This document shows, piece after piece, positions 16,832 to 25,682 of a stretch of DNA of 54,402 nucleotides (its first letter is position 1; each line of letters opens with the position of its first letter). The translations under genes and the position numbers were made by a program. The notes below the pieces were generated by a model. It was not told the DNA's origin and did not search any database. It saw only the letters and a list, made by a program, of their open reading frames with translations. Origin of the DNA: Pelotomaculum isophthalicicum JI (GTDB lineage Bacteria > Bacillota > Desulfotomaculia > Desulfotomaculales > Pelotomaculaceae); NCBI RefSeq assembly GCF_029478095.1, contig NZ_JAKOAV010000025.1, positions 1-54,402 of the forward strand, given 5' to 3'.

Positions 16832-17809
16832 TTATCCGCCAATCTGTGACATCACCCGGTTGTCTTGCCAGCCATCAAGCATGTGGTGCTGATCTGCTTT
16901 TAAGCTTACCGCTTTCTTGATTAGAGCGGCTATCTCTTTGATGCCCGCGCCATTGCGCAGCGGAGCCTTTAAGTCTACCTCGCAGCTGTCATACAGGCAT
17001 GGCCTCAAGCTTCCTGTCGAGGTCAGCCGCAGGCGGTTGCAACTGCTGCAAAAATGTTCGCTCATTGATGTGATGAAGCCGACGGTACCCTGGGCGCCTT
17101 TAAGACGGTAGTATTTTGCCGGCCCGCTGCCTGCGGGTATTTTCGCCGGAATCAGTGGCCCCAGCTTATTTTTGATTAATGACATTATTTCTTCCGCGGG
17201 CACGAAACGGCCGGTAGCCCAAGCATTGGAGGAACCTATGGGCATAAATTCGATAAAACGTATGTGCAATGGCTTCTTTAAGGTTAGCCTGGCTATGTCC
17301 ACTACCTCGTCATCATTAAAACCGCGAATTACGACTGTATTCAATTTAACCGGATGAAAACCGGCATCCAGAGCGGCGACGATCCCTTCCCAGGCCCCGG
17401 ACAATTCGCCAAAACGGGTTAGTTCACGGTAGCGTTCGCTGTCAAGGGTGTCGAAACTGATGTTTACGCGCTTCAACCCGGCATCTTGCAAAACCTGAAC
17501 ATGTGGCGGCAAAAGCAAACCATTTGTAGTCAGGGCTATATCGTCTATCCCTGGTATGTTGGAAATGCGTCTTATCAGGTTTTCCAACCCCTTGCGCACA
17601 AGGGGTTCCCCCCCGGTCAGGCGCACCTTTTTCACACCGATAGAAGCGGCTGCCCGCACAACGATCTCGATTTCTTCAAAACGCAGGATTTCTTTATGAT
17701 CAACAAACTTTACACCTTCCGGCGGCATGCAGTAGACACATCGCAAATTGCACCGGTCAATGACGGAAATCCGCAAATAATTTATCTCTCGCTGGTAGTT
17801 GTCCTGCAT
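16832..17809 (-). CDS. moaA: GTP 3',8-cyclase, radical SAM
   Basis: This is a 325-aa protein when started at ATG 17809, which has GAAGGTGA about 7 nt upstream; the longer frame from 17845 adds residues with no family match. C20, C24 and C27 in CNLRCVYC bind the SAM-cleaving cluster. HFCSSCNRLRLTSTGSLRPC gives the second cluster that holds GTP, and the protein ends in the conserved Gly-Gly (QIGG). It converts GTP to 3',8-cyclo-7,8-dihydro-GTP for MoaC, encoded in the same operon. Confidence 0.96.
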   Translation of the reverse strand: MQDNYQREINYLRISVIDRCNLRCVYCMPPEGVKFVDHKEILRFEEIEIVVRAAASIGVKKVRLTGGEPLVRKGLENLIRRISNIPGIDDIALTTNGLLLPPHVQVLQDAGLKRVNISFDTLDSERYRELTRFGELSGAWEGIVAALDAGFHPVKLNTVVIRGFNDDEVVDIARLTLKKPLHIRFIEFMPIGSSNAWATGRFVPAEEIMSLIKNKLGPLIPAKIPAGSGPAKYYRLKGAQGTVGFITSMSEHFCSSCNRLRLTSTGSLRPCLYDSCEVDLKAPLRNGAGIKEIAALIKKAVSLKADQHHMLDGWQDNRVMSQIGG

Positions 17810-17884
17810 TACACTATCACCTTCTCGATTATATGTCAAAATCATTTCTTATCAACTAATCAACATAAAAAACTTGCAGGTATT

Positions 17885-18577
17885 CTACCTTCCCCGCTGC
17901 TGGCCTACAGTTAGTACTACAGTTACACCGAAGGCCAGTAAAAGGAGGATAATGCTTAACGCTGTAGCCATTTCGTAGCTCCCTTTGTTGACCGATAAAA
18001 CTGTTGCTGTTGTAAGGACCATTGTTGAACCCTTCAAGTTGCCGCCTACCATCATGGAAGCGCCCACTTCAGAAATAGCCCCTCCAAAACCCGCGATTAT
18101 GGCCGCAAGAAGCCCCAATCTAGCCTCTCTTAGCAGCAACAAGAGCAATTGCAGCCGTGACGCCCCAAGAGCAAGAATCTGAAGTTTTATTTTAGGGTTT
18201 AAGGATTGAATAGCCGCAATTGTGAATCCGGCAATAATCGGCGCGGCGATAATTACTTGGGCTGTAATCATTGCTGTGGGAGTATAAAGAAGGCCTAACA
18301 GACCCAAAGGACCATACCGGCTTAAGGTCAGCCATACCCACAGGCCTACCACAACCGGGGGCAGTCCCATTCCCAAGTTGATTATACTAATCGTCAAACG
18401 TCGTCCTGGAAAAGAAACAAGGGCTATAAAAGTACCCAGAGGAATACCGATCATTACACCGATAATTGTGGCCGTTCCGGAGACATGAAGGGTTCGCAGG
18501 ATTACTTCCAAAACCTCACGGTCCCCGCTCAGCAACAACCGGATTGCTTCTACCAGGCCTTGCCAATAGACACCCAA
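17885..18577 (-). CDS. tupB: Tungstate-type ABC transporter permease
   Basis: This is a 230-aa membrane protein with five to six hydrophobic segments. The N-terminus (VYWQGLVEAIRLLLSGD, then RTLHVSGTAT), GLPPVVVGLWVW and the EAA-like AISEVGASMMVGGNL are typical of TupB permeases. TTG at 18577 with AAAGGTGA 5 nt before is preferred to GTG 18584-18586, which is itself part of that site. It lies 75 bp before moaA, linking oxyanion uptake to cofactor synthesis. No tupA binding protein is in the window; a possible ATPase partner is encoded at 26557-27657. Confidence 0.85.
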   Translation of the reverse strand: MGVYWQGLVEAIRLLLSGDREVLEVILRTLHVSGTATIIGVMIGIPLGTFIALVSFPGRRLTISIINLGMGLPPVVVGLWVWLTLSRYGPLGLLGLLYTPTAMITAQVIIAAPIIAGFTIAAIQSLNPKIKLQILALGASRLQLLLLLLREARLGLLAAIIAGFGGAISEVGASMMVGGNLKGSTMVLTTATVLSVNKGSYEMATALSIILLLLAFGVTVVLTVGQQRGR

Positions 18578-18879
18578 GACAATCACCTTTACATATAACA
18601 GTGCTTAAATAATTATTTTTAATAAAAATCCAATATTATTTTGTTTAAGCAGGTTGTCCAAACAGGTTGCCCTGTATTAGCTTTTTAGATCTAAAATAAC
18701 TATTTAAACAACTTACATAATGACAAACCTTCTTAAAAACAGTGTTTATTCCGAGCAGGATATTATTTATTATAACAAATTTCATCTTGAACAGGCAATT
18801 TCTATAAATTACCATTATAGATCCCTATAATTAGCCTGAAAAAGATATACGCTTCATAACCTTTTTTCCATGCCATATG

Positions 18880-19671
18880 TTATTTTTTAAATTTATCTTC
18901 GTGTGCTACCTTTTCAATCATCCGCGTGATTGTGTTGGCCATCGCGCCGGCGCCAAAACCGTTATCTATGTTAACAACACTAATACCTGATGCACAACTG
19001 TTAAGCATGCCTAATAAAGCAGAAAGTCCATTAAAGCTGGCGCCGTAGCCGGTGCTGGTCGGTACGGCAATTACCGGCTGGTCAGCCAGTCCGCCGATTA
19101 CACTGGGTAGCGCTCCTTCCATACCAGCTACAACAATAATTACATGCGCCCAACGAATCAATTCAAGTTTGTCCAGGAGCCGGTGGAGACCTGCCACCCC
19201 GACATCGTAAGCTTTTCTGACATGATTTCCCATTACCTCAGCAGTTACGGCAGCTTCTTCCGCAACCGGCAGATCAGTAGTACCCGCGCTCATGACCAGC
19301 ACGTTACCAGTTTTATTTGAATCCTCACCCTGACTAACCACTATCGTTCTGGCTAATTCGTTATATATAGCTGCAGGGTATAATTTTTGCACCGACAAGA
19401 AAACTTCCATTGAAGCCCTGGTTCCCAGGATGTTTCTGTTTTCCTCGCCAAGTTTTGAAAATATCCAAACAATCTGCTCAATTGTTTTTCCTTGGCAAAA
19501 AATCACTTCCGGAAAACCTTTGCGCAGGGTACGATGATGGTCAATCACCGCAAAGCCGAGGTCTTCGAAAGGCAAGTATTTCATTTTTGTTAATGCAACA
19601 TCTATATCAGTAGCGCCGTTTTTTACATCTTCAAGTAGTTTGCGCAACGTATTTGGTTCGATTAAAATCAA
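18880..19671 (-). CDS. larB: Nickel-pincer cofactor biosynthesis protein LarB
   Basis: This is a 263-aa protein of usual length. Residues 1-100 are the LarB N-terminal region (RKLLEDVKNGATDID, LGFAVIDHHRTLRKGFPEVIFCQGKT). The rest is a PurE/AIR-carboxylase-like fold with VMSAGTTDLPVAEEAAVTAE, VAGMEGALPSVIGGLADQPVIAVPTS and GFGAGAMA. LarB carboxylates and hydrolyses nicotinic acid adenine dinucleotide to start the nickel-pincer cofactor used by lactate racemase and related enzymes. LarC and LarE are not in the window. The start is TTG with only a poor ribosome binding site; an in-frame stop lies just upstream. Confidence 0.93.
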   Translation of the reverse strand: MILIEPNTLRKLLEDVKNGATDIDVALTKMKYLPFEDLGFAVIDHHRTLRKGFPEVIFCQGKTIEQIVWIFSKLGEENRNILGTRASMEVFLSVQKLYPAAIYNELARTIVVSQGEDSNKTGNVLVMSAGTTDLPVAEEAAVTAEVMGNHVRKAYDVGVAGLHRLLDKLELIRWAHVIIVVAGMEGALPSVIGGLADQPVIAVPTSTGYGASFNGLSALLGMLNSCASGISVVNIDNGFGAGAMANTITRMIEKVAHEDKFKK

Positions 19672-19703
19672 CCCCGCATATCATTGAATTGTTGGAAATA
19701 GTT

Positions 19704-20630
19704 TTAATTATTATTCTGCGCAGAGTATTTTTCCAAAACCGCTATAGTTTCTTCAGCATTACGGCCAGCGCTGATGCGGCAAATGTAAGAAGGGTCTTGA
19801 CCCGGTTCGTTTAAACCGGGAATATTTGTATACAGGTATGTGTAGCCAGCTTCATTAAGCATTTTCACCAGGTCAGCGTTAAAAGCACCATAAGGAAAGG
19901 CGAAGTCCTTCGGTTCAGTTACACCGGCCAGTTTTAAGGCAATAGTGTTTAGATTAATATCCTGCCATACCCTAGCCCGGTATTCCGCTTCAGATTCCAG
20001 ACGAAAATCTTCTACCACCAATCTACGGGTTACTAAATAAGCGCCTGCTTCACTATGCGAACCTATAATCAACCGGTGTCCATCATAGCTGTGACCGCCG
20101 ATTTGCCATAAGCCTGAGCTTAACAGTTCCTTAGCTTCTTCCACACTCAGGTGCTCACGGCTGTTCTCCGGTCTCGGGTACCGGTCAAACCACTTAGAAA
20201 CGGCAAATACCACGGCAGGGTAGTTGTAACGCTTTGTAAGCGGGAGAACTACTTTGTAGACATCGCTGTACCCGTCATCGAAGGTTAGCAACACTGCCCG
20301 TGGTGGCACTTCAGCCTGTCCTTTTATAAAGGCGTGAAATTGTTCCAGGCTGATCGGGTGATAACCACCATCCATTAACGCTTGAAATGTTTCTTCCAGA
20401 TCTTTCGGCCGCATAGTATTCGGATTAGCCGGTTCTTCCGCAACCGCGTGGAACACCAACACTGCTACCCGCTGGTCTGTCGTCGTAGACTGATTTGCTT
20501 GCGCACTAGCTTCCATAGAAACGCTTGAACCCGGCAAAGCTAAACAAATCAATAAGCAAAAGGTAAATAATCCGGTTCCTTTAATTATTGCCATCAGCGT
20601 GTGTTTTTCTAATAATTTAATTATTAACAT
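19704..20630 (-). CDS. Exported polysaccharide deacetylase (PgaB-like NodB domain)
   Basis: This is a 308-aa protein. A signal anchor or signal peptide spans about residues 14-45 (GLFTFCLLICLALPGSS, then ASAQA as a likely cleavage zone). The NodB domain has LLTFDDGYSDVY (D118, D119) and GGHSYDGH (H180, H185), the zinc-binding set of PgaB/IcaB-like enzymes, which remove N-acetyl groups from surface amino-sugar polymers. AGGAG lies 8 nt before the ATG. It is separated from larB by 32 bp and probably shares its transcript. Confidence 0.88.
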   Translation of the reverse strand: MLIIKLLEKHTLMAIIKGTGLFTFCLLICLALPGSSVSMEASAQANQSTTTDQRVAVLVFHAVAEEPANPNTMRPKDLEETFQALMDGGYHPISLEQFHAFIKGQAEVPPRAVLLTFDDGYSDVYKVVLPLTKRYNYPAVVFAVSKWFDRYPRPENSREHLSVEEAKELLSSGLWQIGGHSYDGHRLIIGSHSEAGAYLVTRRLVVEDFRLESEAEYRARVWQDINLNTIALKLAGVTEPKDFAFPYGAFNADLVKMLNEAGYTYLYTNIPGLNEPGQDPSYICRISAGRNAEETIAVLEKYSAQNNN

Positions 20631-20660
20631 TATTTTTACTCCTATTCAATTAATATAAAA

Positions 20661-20684
20661 ATACCAGACTCTAAGGCCTGGTAT
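20661..20684 (-). terminator. Terminator downstream of the small Fe-S protein
   Basis: On the minus strand ATACCAG pairs with CTGGTAT and is followed by TTTTTATA. It starts directly after the stop of the 67-aa frame, which supports that frame being a real transcribed gene. Confidence 0.7.
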
Positions 20685-20888
20685 CTAAATAAATATATAC
20701 AAAACTGCGTAAGCTCGCGTCCGAACACCTCGATGGGCCATAAACCAATTTATAATATTATGCTTAAGAGGAATGATGGAGCCGGTTTTGCATTCAGCCA
20801 GGCATTCGCCACAATGTATGCATTTTTCCGGATCGGCTTTTTGATATTCTTCTTTCTCGCTTGATGCTAAATCTCCCCTATTCGTCAT
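20685..20888 (-). CDS. Small single-cluster 4Fe-4S ferredoxin-like protein
   Basis: This is a 67-aa protein with one CxxCxxCxxxC motif (CIHCGECLAEC, C23-C33) followed by KTGSIIP, the usual end of a ferredoxin half-domain. A normal bacterial ferredoxin has two such halves or an isolated fourth cysteine with proline. Here the C-terminus (HNIINWFMAHRGVRTRAY) does not look like ferredoxin. It may be a truncated gene or a small electron-carrier domain. No strong ribosome binding site precedes the ATG. A terminator follows at once. Confidence 0.55.
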   Translation of the reverse strand: MTNRGDLASSEKEEYQKADPEKCIHCGECLAECKTGSIIPLKHNIINWFMAHRGVRTRAYAVLYIFI

Positions 20889-20992
20889 GTATATTTAAAA
20901 ATTTCCAACAATATATTATTTCGCCAAACAAACTAATAAACCTTCTCAGTTTATAAAGTTTATGTAAGTAAACCATTAAAAATCTTATTTAA

Positions 20993-21577
20993 TTATTTCA
21001 CCCGCGGCATAGTTCTGAGCAACCGTTTTTCGGTAACCAGGTAGTGCACTGGTATATCGTGAGCGGCAGGATATACATATCTCCGTACCTGGAGCTCAAA
21101 GGCCAGGGCGATAAAAACCGAATGGGAACTGAGCCGGGCTAAAAAGCGGTCATAGTAACCGCCGCCATAACCTAATCGATTACCATTAACATCAAAAGCA
21201 ACCCCAGGTACAAATATTATATCAATATCGCCTGGTTCAACCGGCCTCAGGCATTGTGGCTTGGGCTCAAGAATACCCCAGTTGCCAGGTTGGAGGTCGC
21301 CGGGATAGTCCACAATTAGTGAAGGTATCAATTTACGTTCTTTCACTTCAGTTACTGGAACTACGACTCGTTTGCCGGCTTTCATAGAATGCGACACCAG
21401 GGTTCCGGTTTGCACTTCGTTCCGAAAATCCAGGTATACCATTACAGTAGCAGCCTGTAAGTATTCTTCCATCGTCAATACTTTATTTACAATAAGATTG
21501 CTTTTCCCGGTCACTTCAGCACGACTTAAAGCTTTTCTTTCTTGAAGCACCGCTTTTCTTAATATATTTTTAGACAC
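20993..21577 (-). CDS. 5-formyltetrahydrofolate cyclo-ligase
   Basis: This is a 194-aa protein when started at GTG 21577, which follows GAGGTG by 5 nt. The longer frame to 21721 overlaps the upstream gene by 83 bp and its 48 extra residues are not family-like. It has the N-terminal KNILRKAVLQERKAL, the folate/ATP motif GYGGGYYDRF, and IIFVPGVAFD. It converts 5-formyl-THF to 5,10-methenyl-THF using ATP, returning stored folate to one-carbon metabolism. Confidence 0.95.
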   Translation of the reverse strand: MSKNILRKAVLQERKALSRAEVTGKSNLIVNKVLTMEEYLQAATVMVYLDFRNEVQTGTLVSHSMKAGKRVVVPVTEVKERKLIPSLIVDYPGDLQPGNWGILEPKPQCLRPVEPGDIDIIFVPGVAFDVNGNRLGYGGGYYDRFLARLSSHSVFIALAFELQVRRYVYPAAHDIPVHYLVTEKRLLRTMPRVK

Positions 21578-21638
21578 TCCCACACCTCGTCGGGTTTTAT
21601 TGCAAGATTGTATTGTGGTATTAAATTTGTTAAAATCA

Positions 21639-22991
21639 CTATAATGTTTCAACCACCAGGTTGTACTTTTCTGCCAAATCCATATATGAACAGCCGGTAA
21701 GATCTCTACCCAGATGGTCAAATGCCAGCCCCGGCAACATTATCAGATCCGGCCGCCATCCCGAAGCGTCATTTAGGAAACCTTCCAAAGCAATGATGAA
21801 ATCTTCAATTGTCAGCAAGCCGGCTGCCTTAATCGAACCCCCGAAAAATTTATTGCGAGCTATTAATACCTGGATTTTCGCCGTGCCACGATAAAATTGT
21901 CGCAGCGCCATATTGATTACCGGACCGGCAAATTCGGAAGTCATTATAAGCGCTTCAGACGCCCGCCGGCGTCTTATTACCCGGTTAATGTCCTCAATTA
22001 GAGCCGGATCTATGTCATAATCCATCACCAGGCCGGAACTTTCAAGCGATTTTTTATTTAACCACACTTTAATCTGTTTATCTCTTCTTTTTATTGTGAG
22101 AACCGGTGAAGCAGTTCTGTAGACTTCTCTAAAGGCTTGAACACGGGTTAAAGGATTTACTGTATTAACAGCCACTATCAAATCTCCCGTTTGAATACCA
22201 GCCCGACCGGCCGGAGTATCGGCGATTACCCCGGCAATTCGTGGTTCCAGGTCTTGTATAACCGGTGGTTCGCAGATTAAAGGCGTAGATATTTTCTCCC
22301 TGAGCCGGGCTATGAATAAATGCAGTTTATTTAAAATAGAAGGCTCAAACCGTAAAGCAGGCGGCGCCAGCTTTGAATAGCCAGGCAGGAATATTCTGAT
22401 GGTTTGCGCTCCACATTCAGATAAATATTTAATTGTTTTGCAAAGATCCTGCCACCCGACTAGATGAGGCATGGCTACGACACTACCATGAAAAGGAACG
22501 CCATGTTTTTTCAATAAAAGGGGGCATTTAATTGAATTTTGAGCATTCACGTCTCCCATTAATAATGCGCGGCCCTTTTCCGAGGCACTGTTCAAAGAGA
22601 GGTTAATCACGACCCTGCCCAGTGCTCTCAAACCCTCAACCTTTCTCTCATCCAACAGACTGCCGTTAGTGGTGATCTTTATTGTCGTACCTTTGAATCT
22701 GTTACGAACCAGTTGAAGAATTTCTTCTATTTCTGGATGGGTAAATGGCTCTCCTTCTATAACCCTGGTAACTGATTCGCCGATTATAACCGGATATGCC
22801 CGATCCATAAATGAAAGTGTTCTTTCAACTTCCACCCTGCTGCGGGGTGCGATGCGGCATACTTTCACACATGATGGGTTTTGGCTATGTGAGCAAAATA
22901 CGCAACGCATATTACATGACGATGTTAGAGGTAAAATGTTCCCGCTTATTGCTCCGTGCAAGATTAGGCTCTCGACATTGTTTTCATTCAT
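21639..22991 (-). CDS. Radical SAM - PDZ - DUF512 protein
   Basis: This is a 450-aa protein with three domains. The N-terminal radical SAM domain has CNMRCVFC (C26, C30, C33) and a GEP motif (IEGEPFTHPEI). A PDZ-like stretch at about 250-310 has GVIADTPAGRAGIQTGDLIVAVN. The C-terminal DUF512-like part has EALIMTSEFAGPVI and NKFFGGSIKAAGLLTIED. In the widespread DUF512 proteins the PDZ comes first; here the radical SAM domain leads. Function is unknown even for the better-known relatives, which occur in cyanobacteria and Clostridia. It lies 61 bp upstream of the cyclo-ligase gene. Confidence 0.75.
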   Translation of the reverse strand: MNENNVESLILHGAISGNILPLTSSCNMRCVFCSHSQNPSCVKVCRIAPRSRVEVERTLSFMDRAYPVIIGESVTRVIEGEPFTHPEIEEILQLVRNRFKGTTIKITTNGSLLDERKVEGLRALGRVVINLSLNSASEKGRALLMGDVNAQNSIKCPLLLKKHGVPFHGSVVAMPHLVGWQDLCKTIKYLSECGAQTIRIFLPGYSKLAPPALRFEPSILNKLHLFIARLREKISTPLICEPPVIQDLEPRIAGVIADTPAGRAGIQTGDLIVAVNTVNPLTRVQAFREVYRTASPVLTIKRRDKQIKVWLNKKSLESSGLVMDYDIDPALIEDINRVIRRRRASEALIMTSEFAGPVINMALRQFYRGTAKIQVLIARNKFFGGSIKAAGLLTIEDFIIALEGFLNDASGWRPDLIMLPGLAFDHLGRDLTGCSYMDLAEKYNLVVETL

Positions 22992-23141
22992 ATCTCAAAA
23001 TGATTTCCCACAGGGTAACCCCTTTATTTACAAGTTATTAACAGACTTATGCACAGTATCCACAGAATTATTAATTAACAAAACTATTTTCTAAGCAAAA
23101 TTAACACCTTTTAAAATACAAATTAATCATACGTATTTAGT

Positions 23142-24194
23142 TTATTGCATGATTTTACCTCTAAAGCGACCTTCATACCTTTCTTCACCTAGTTTCAAAT
23201 CAGGAACAGCGTTTAAAGTCAAGGGGGCGAAAGCGCTTCTAAGGTATTTGTAATAGGCTGCACCAGCAATCATAGCCGCGTTGTCAGTACATAGTACAGG
23301 TGGCGGGTAGATCACCCGGTGGTTTGTTTTGGCGGCCTTAATGGATAGGTCTGTTCTCAGGCGTGTATTTGCGGCTACTCCTCCGGCCAGAAGAATGGTT
23401 GACACTCCTGCTTTCTTGGCCGCATTCAATGTTTTGTCAATTAATACATCCGTCACCGCCTTTTGAAATCCAGCAGCCAAATCTACTTTATTCACTTCTT
23501 TATTGTTTTGATCAGCCCGGTGTATATAGTTAATCACGGCTGATTTCAAACCGCTAAAGCTAAAGTCTAAACTACCTTCTTCTAAATAAGCCTTTGGAAA
23601 AGTAATTGCATCGGGATTTCCTCCCTTGGCCAGGCGGTCGATTAACGGTCCCCCCGGATAACTGAGCCCCATAGAGCGCGCTACTTTGTCAAACGCCTCG
23701 CCCGCCGCGTCATCTCGTGTTTTTCCTTCAACATGATAACAACCATGTTTCTTTAACAGTACCAAATCAGTATGACCTCCTGATACAACTAAGCAAATCA
23801 TGGGAAAAGCGATATTGGGTTCAGATAAAAAGTTGGCATAAATATGCCCTTCTATATGATTAATACCAATCAAAGGCAGGTCCAATCCATAAGCGATAGC
23901 TTTAGCGGCCGATACTCCCACGAGAAGCGCGCCAACCAGACCCGGCCCATATGTAACCGCTATCGCATCAAGATCTTTAAAGGAAAGCCCGGCTACTGAC
24001 AACGCTTCGTTGATCACGTGGTTAATCAGTTCCAAGTGTTTACGTGAAGCTTCTTCAGGAACGACTCCGCCAAATTTGCCATGTACATCCACTTGAGATG
24101 AGATTATATTCGACAATATTTCTGTACCGTCGACCACTACTGCGGCCGATGTATCATCACAAGATGTCTCTAAAGCAAGGATCACAACACTCAA
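23142..24194 (-). CDS. tsaD: tRNA N6-threonylcarbamoyladenosine synthase subunit TsaD
   Basis: This is a 350-aa protein. It transfers threonylcarbamoyl to A37 of ANN-decoding tRNAs together with TsaB and TsaE. LALETSCDDTSAAVV opens the ASKHA fold; HIEGH (H113, H117) binds iron; VSGGHTDLVL, GEAFDKVARSMGL and LAGGVAANTRLR are all in place. The TTG start has GAAGGTG upstream. TsaB and TsaE genes are not seen here, though they often lie upstream. Confidence 0.97.
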   Translation of the reverse strand: MSVVILALETSCDDTSAAVVVDGTEILSNIISSQVDVHGKFGGVVPEEASRKHLELINHVINEALSVAGLSFKDLDAIAVTYGPGLVGALLVGVSAAKAIAYGLDLPLIGINHIEGHIYANFLSEPNIAFPMICLVVSGGHTDLVLLKKHGCYHVEGKTRDDAAGEAFDKVARSMGLSYPGGPLIDRLAKGGNPDAITFPKAYLEEGSLDFSFSGLKSAVINYIHRADQNNKEVNKVDLAAGFQKAVTDVLIDKTLNAAKKAGVSTILLAGGVAANTRLRTDLSIKAAKTNHRVIYPPPVLCTDNAAMIAGAAYYKYLRSAFAPLTLNAVPDLKLGEERYEGRFRGKIMQ

Positions 24195-24416
24195 AAAAAC
24201 ACCTTCTTTACGCTATAACTTGCTTGCTTGAACATAACAATCTTGTATTAACCTTAGCTGCTTGCCGGAAAATCATGCATAATTTTTCTGATCGTCATTA
24301 TAACATAAAAAAAACGAAATATTTTCTAAAGAAAGAACAAATTCCCCATTAGCGTCCTTTGGGCGTATAACGCACCTCATGTTCGGCCCTAATAAATTCG
24401 CCTTAACAAAATGAAA

Positions 24417-24437
24417 ACCGCCTGTTTTAAAGGCGGT
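24417..24437 (-). terminator. Terminator of the alpha/beta hydrolase gene
   Basis: ACCGCCT (24417-24423) pairs with AGGCGGT (24431-24437). On the minus strand the stem is followed by TTTTCATTTTG, 25 bp past the hydrolase stop. Confidence 0.7.
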
Positions 24438-24461
24438 ATATCTCTTCGATGTCGCATATAA

Positions 24462-25223
24462 TTAAACCCATCCTCTAACAATTTCAGACGCTATCGCTTG
24501 CAAACCTTCCCCCCTATAAAAATATTCCTGGTGACCTTTTATCGGATTAAAGGGATTTATTATAAACTCAAGATTACTGTCAAGGCCAGACAGTATTTTC
24601 GGTACCATCTGCGGCCAAGCTATATCGATAGTTCCGGCGATGTTGGTGAAGCGACCAACAAGCGGCCTTGAGTCAAGATCAGCGTGTCGGGCCACTCCCT
24701 GTTTGAACCAAAAAAGAGGGCTTCCGACCAGCAACAGGTGGTTTACCTTCTGCGCGGCTGTCTGATTTTGCATAAGGGCGCAAAAACTGACAATCGAACC
24801 AAGACTATAGCCGATTAAGTGCACCGGTTCCTTACTTTTATCAATCATCTCGTAAAGACGTTTATTAACCTCCTGATGGGTCTTCTCCAAGTATAAATAG
24901 GTAAAAATATCTCCGAAGTTATCCACTATTGAGTCTGATAGCTTGCGGATTGCGCCAATCTCTTTAGCGTAAGGTGAGCGAAGTGAACCTAGTTCTTCTT
25001 CAGCTCTCTTTTTTAAACCGATTATTTGTATTTGTAAAACACCTTCAGCTTGCCCCTTACCATGTTTAGGGCCGGGAACAAGATCATAATAATAAACTCC
25101 GTCAAATTGCTCATCCGTTAATTCAAGACTTTGTTTTGCCAGTTCATTCTGAAGAGGAACCGCCCAATCCTTCCAATAATTTCTATCACTACTAAAGCCC
25201 ATACCATGGACAAACAATATCAT
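24462..25223 (-). CDS. Alpha/beta-hydrolase-fold protein
   Basis: This is a 253-aa cytosolic protein. ILFVHGMGFSSDR forms the first strand and oxyanion region, and GYSLGS is the nucleophile elbow (S140). NIAGTIDIAWP (D200) and IKGHQEYF (H231) are plausible acid and histidine residues of the triad. It looks like a stand-alone esterase or lipase-like protein; the substrate is unknown. It is probably a single-gene unit ended by the hairpin at 24417. Confidence 0.7.
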   Translation of the reverse strand: MILFVHGMGFSSDRNYWKDWAVPLQNELAKQSLELTDEQFDGVYYYDLVPGPKHGKGQAEGVLQIQIIGLKKRAEEELGSLRSPYAKEIGAIRKLSDSIVDNFGDIFTYLYLEKTHQEVNKRLYEMIDKSKEPVHLIGYSLGSIVSFCALMQNQTAAQKVNHLLLVGSPLFWFKQGVARHADLDSRPLVGRFTNIAGTIDIAWPQMVPKILSGLDSNLEFIINPFNPIKGHQEYFYRGEGLQAIASEIVRGWV

Positions 25224-25335
25224 CCCAATGTCCTTACCCCCGTATATAAATTTTATACATTATATTCCGGGGAATGACAGACAGCTACGCTCATTCAAAG
25301 TTAAAATAAGCCCGGTTCAATAGTTTTGTCAACCA

Positions 25336-25500
25336 TTATAATGTTATTGTATCTCTGTAACAGGCCACAAGTTCTACTATCGTGTAGCCACACTGCCTGC
25401 ATATGACAGTAAGAACATCACACAAGTCAATTTGAGACACGTAAACATCAAACCCTTCCTGGTCGTTATCATTTCCGCAATCACAATTGAACCGGATCAT
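25336..25500 (-). CDS. Small zinc-finger-like protein, 54 aa
   Basis: The ATG at 25500 is favoured over TTG 25521 because GGTGA lies 7 nt before it. The protein has RFNCDCG near its N-terminus and ICRQCG 29 residues further on; the two cysteine pairs (CDC and CRQC) could bind one zinc. Otherwise it is acidic (NDNDQEGFDVYVSQIDLCDV). I do not recognise the family; short CxC...CxxC proteins of this kind are frequent in Clostridia. It stands alone between the hydrolase and rhomboid genes. Confidence 0.55.
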   Translation of the reverse strand: MIRFNCDCGNDNDQEGFDVYVSQIDLCDVLTVICRQCGYTIVELVACYRDTITL

Positions 25501-25614
25501 CAATATATCACCGTCCTTCAATGTGCAACGTATATAATATCATATATTCGCTTATATATTTCTACACTATGATAAGCAAAACCTTTTAACAATAAATAGC
25601 ATATATCTAAGCGG

Positions 25615-25641
25615 GAAGCCCTCCATAAACTGGAGGACTTC
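25615..25641. other. Stem-loop of unknown role
   Basis: GAAGCCCTCCA pairs with TGGAGGACTTC with one C-A mismatch, loop TAAAC. It lies downstream of the rhomboid gene. Neither strand shows a T-run, so a standard terminator call is not supported. Confidence 0.4.
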
Positions 25642-25682
25642 TCAACAATACTGTGTTAGTCATATCTAGGTGTTAGTCATGC

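Noticed and set aside
21578-21721. 48-residue N-terminal extension of the cyclo-ligase
   Set aside because: It overlaps the upstream radical SAM gene and resembles no part of the family; GTG 21577 has a good ribosome binding site.
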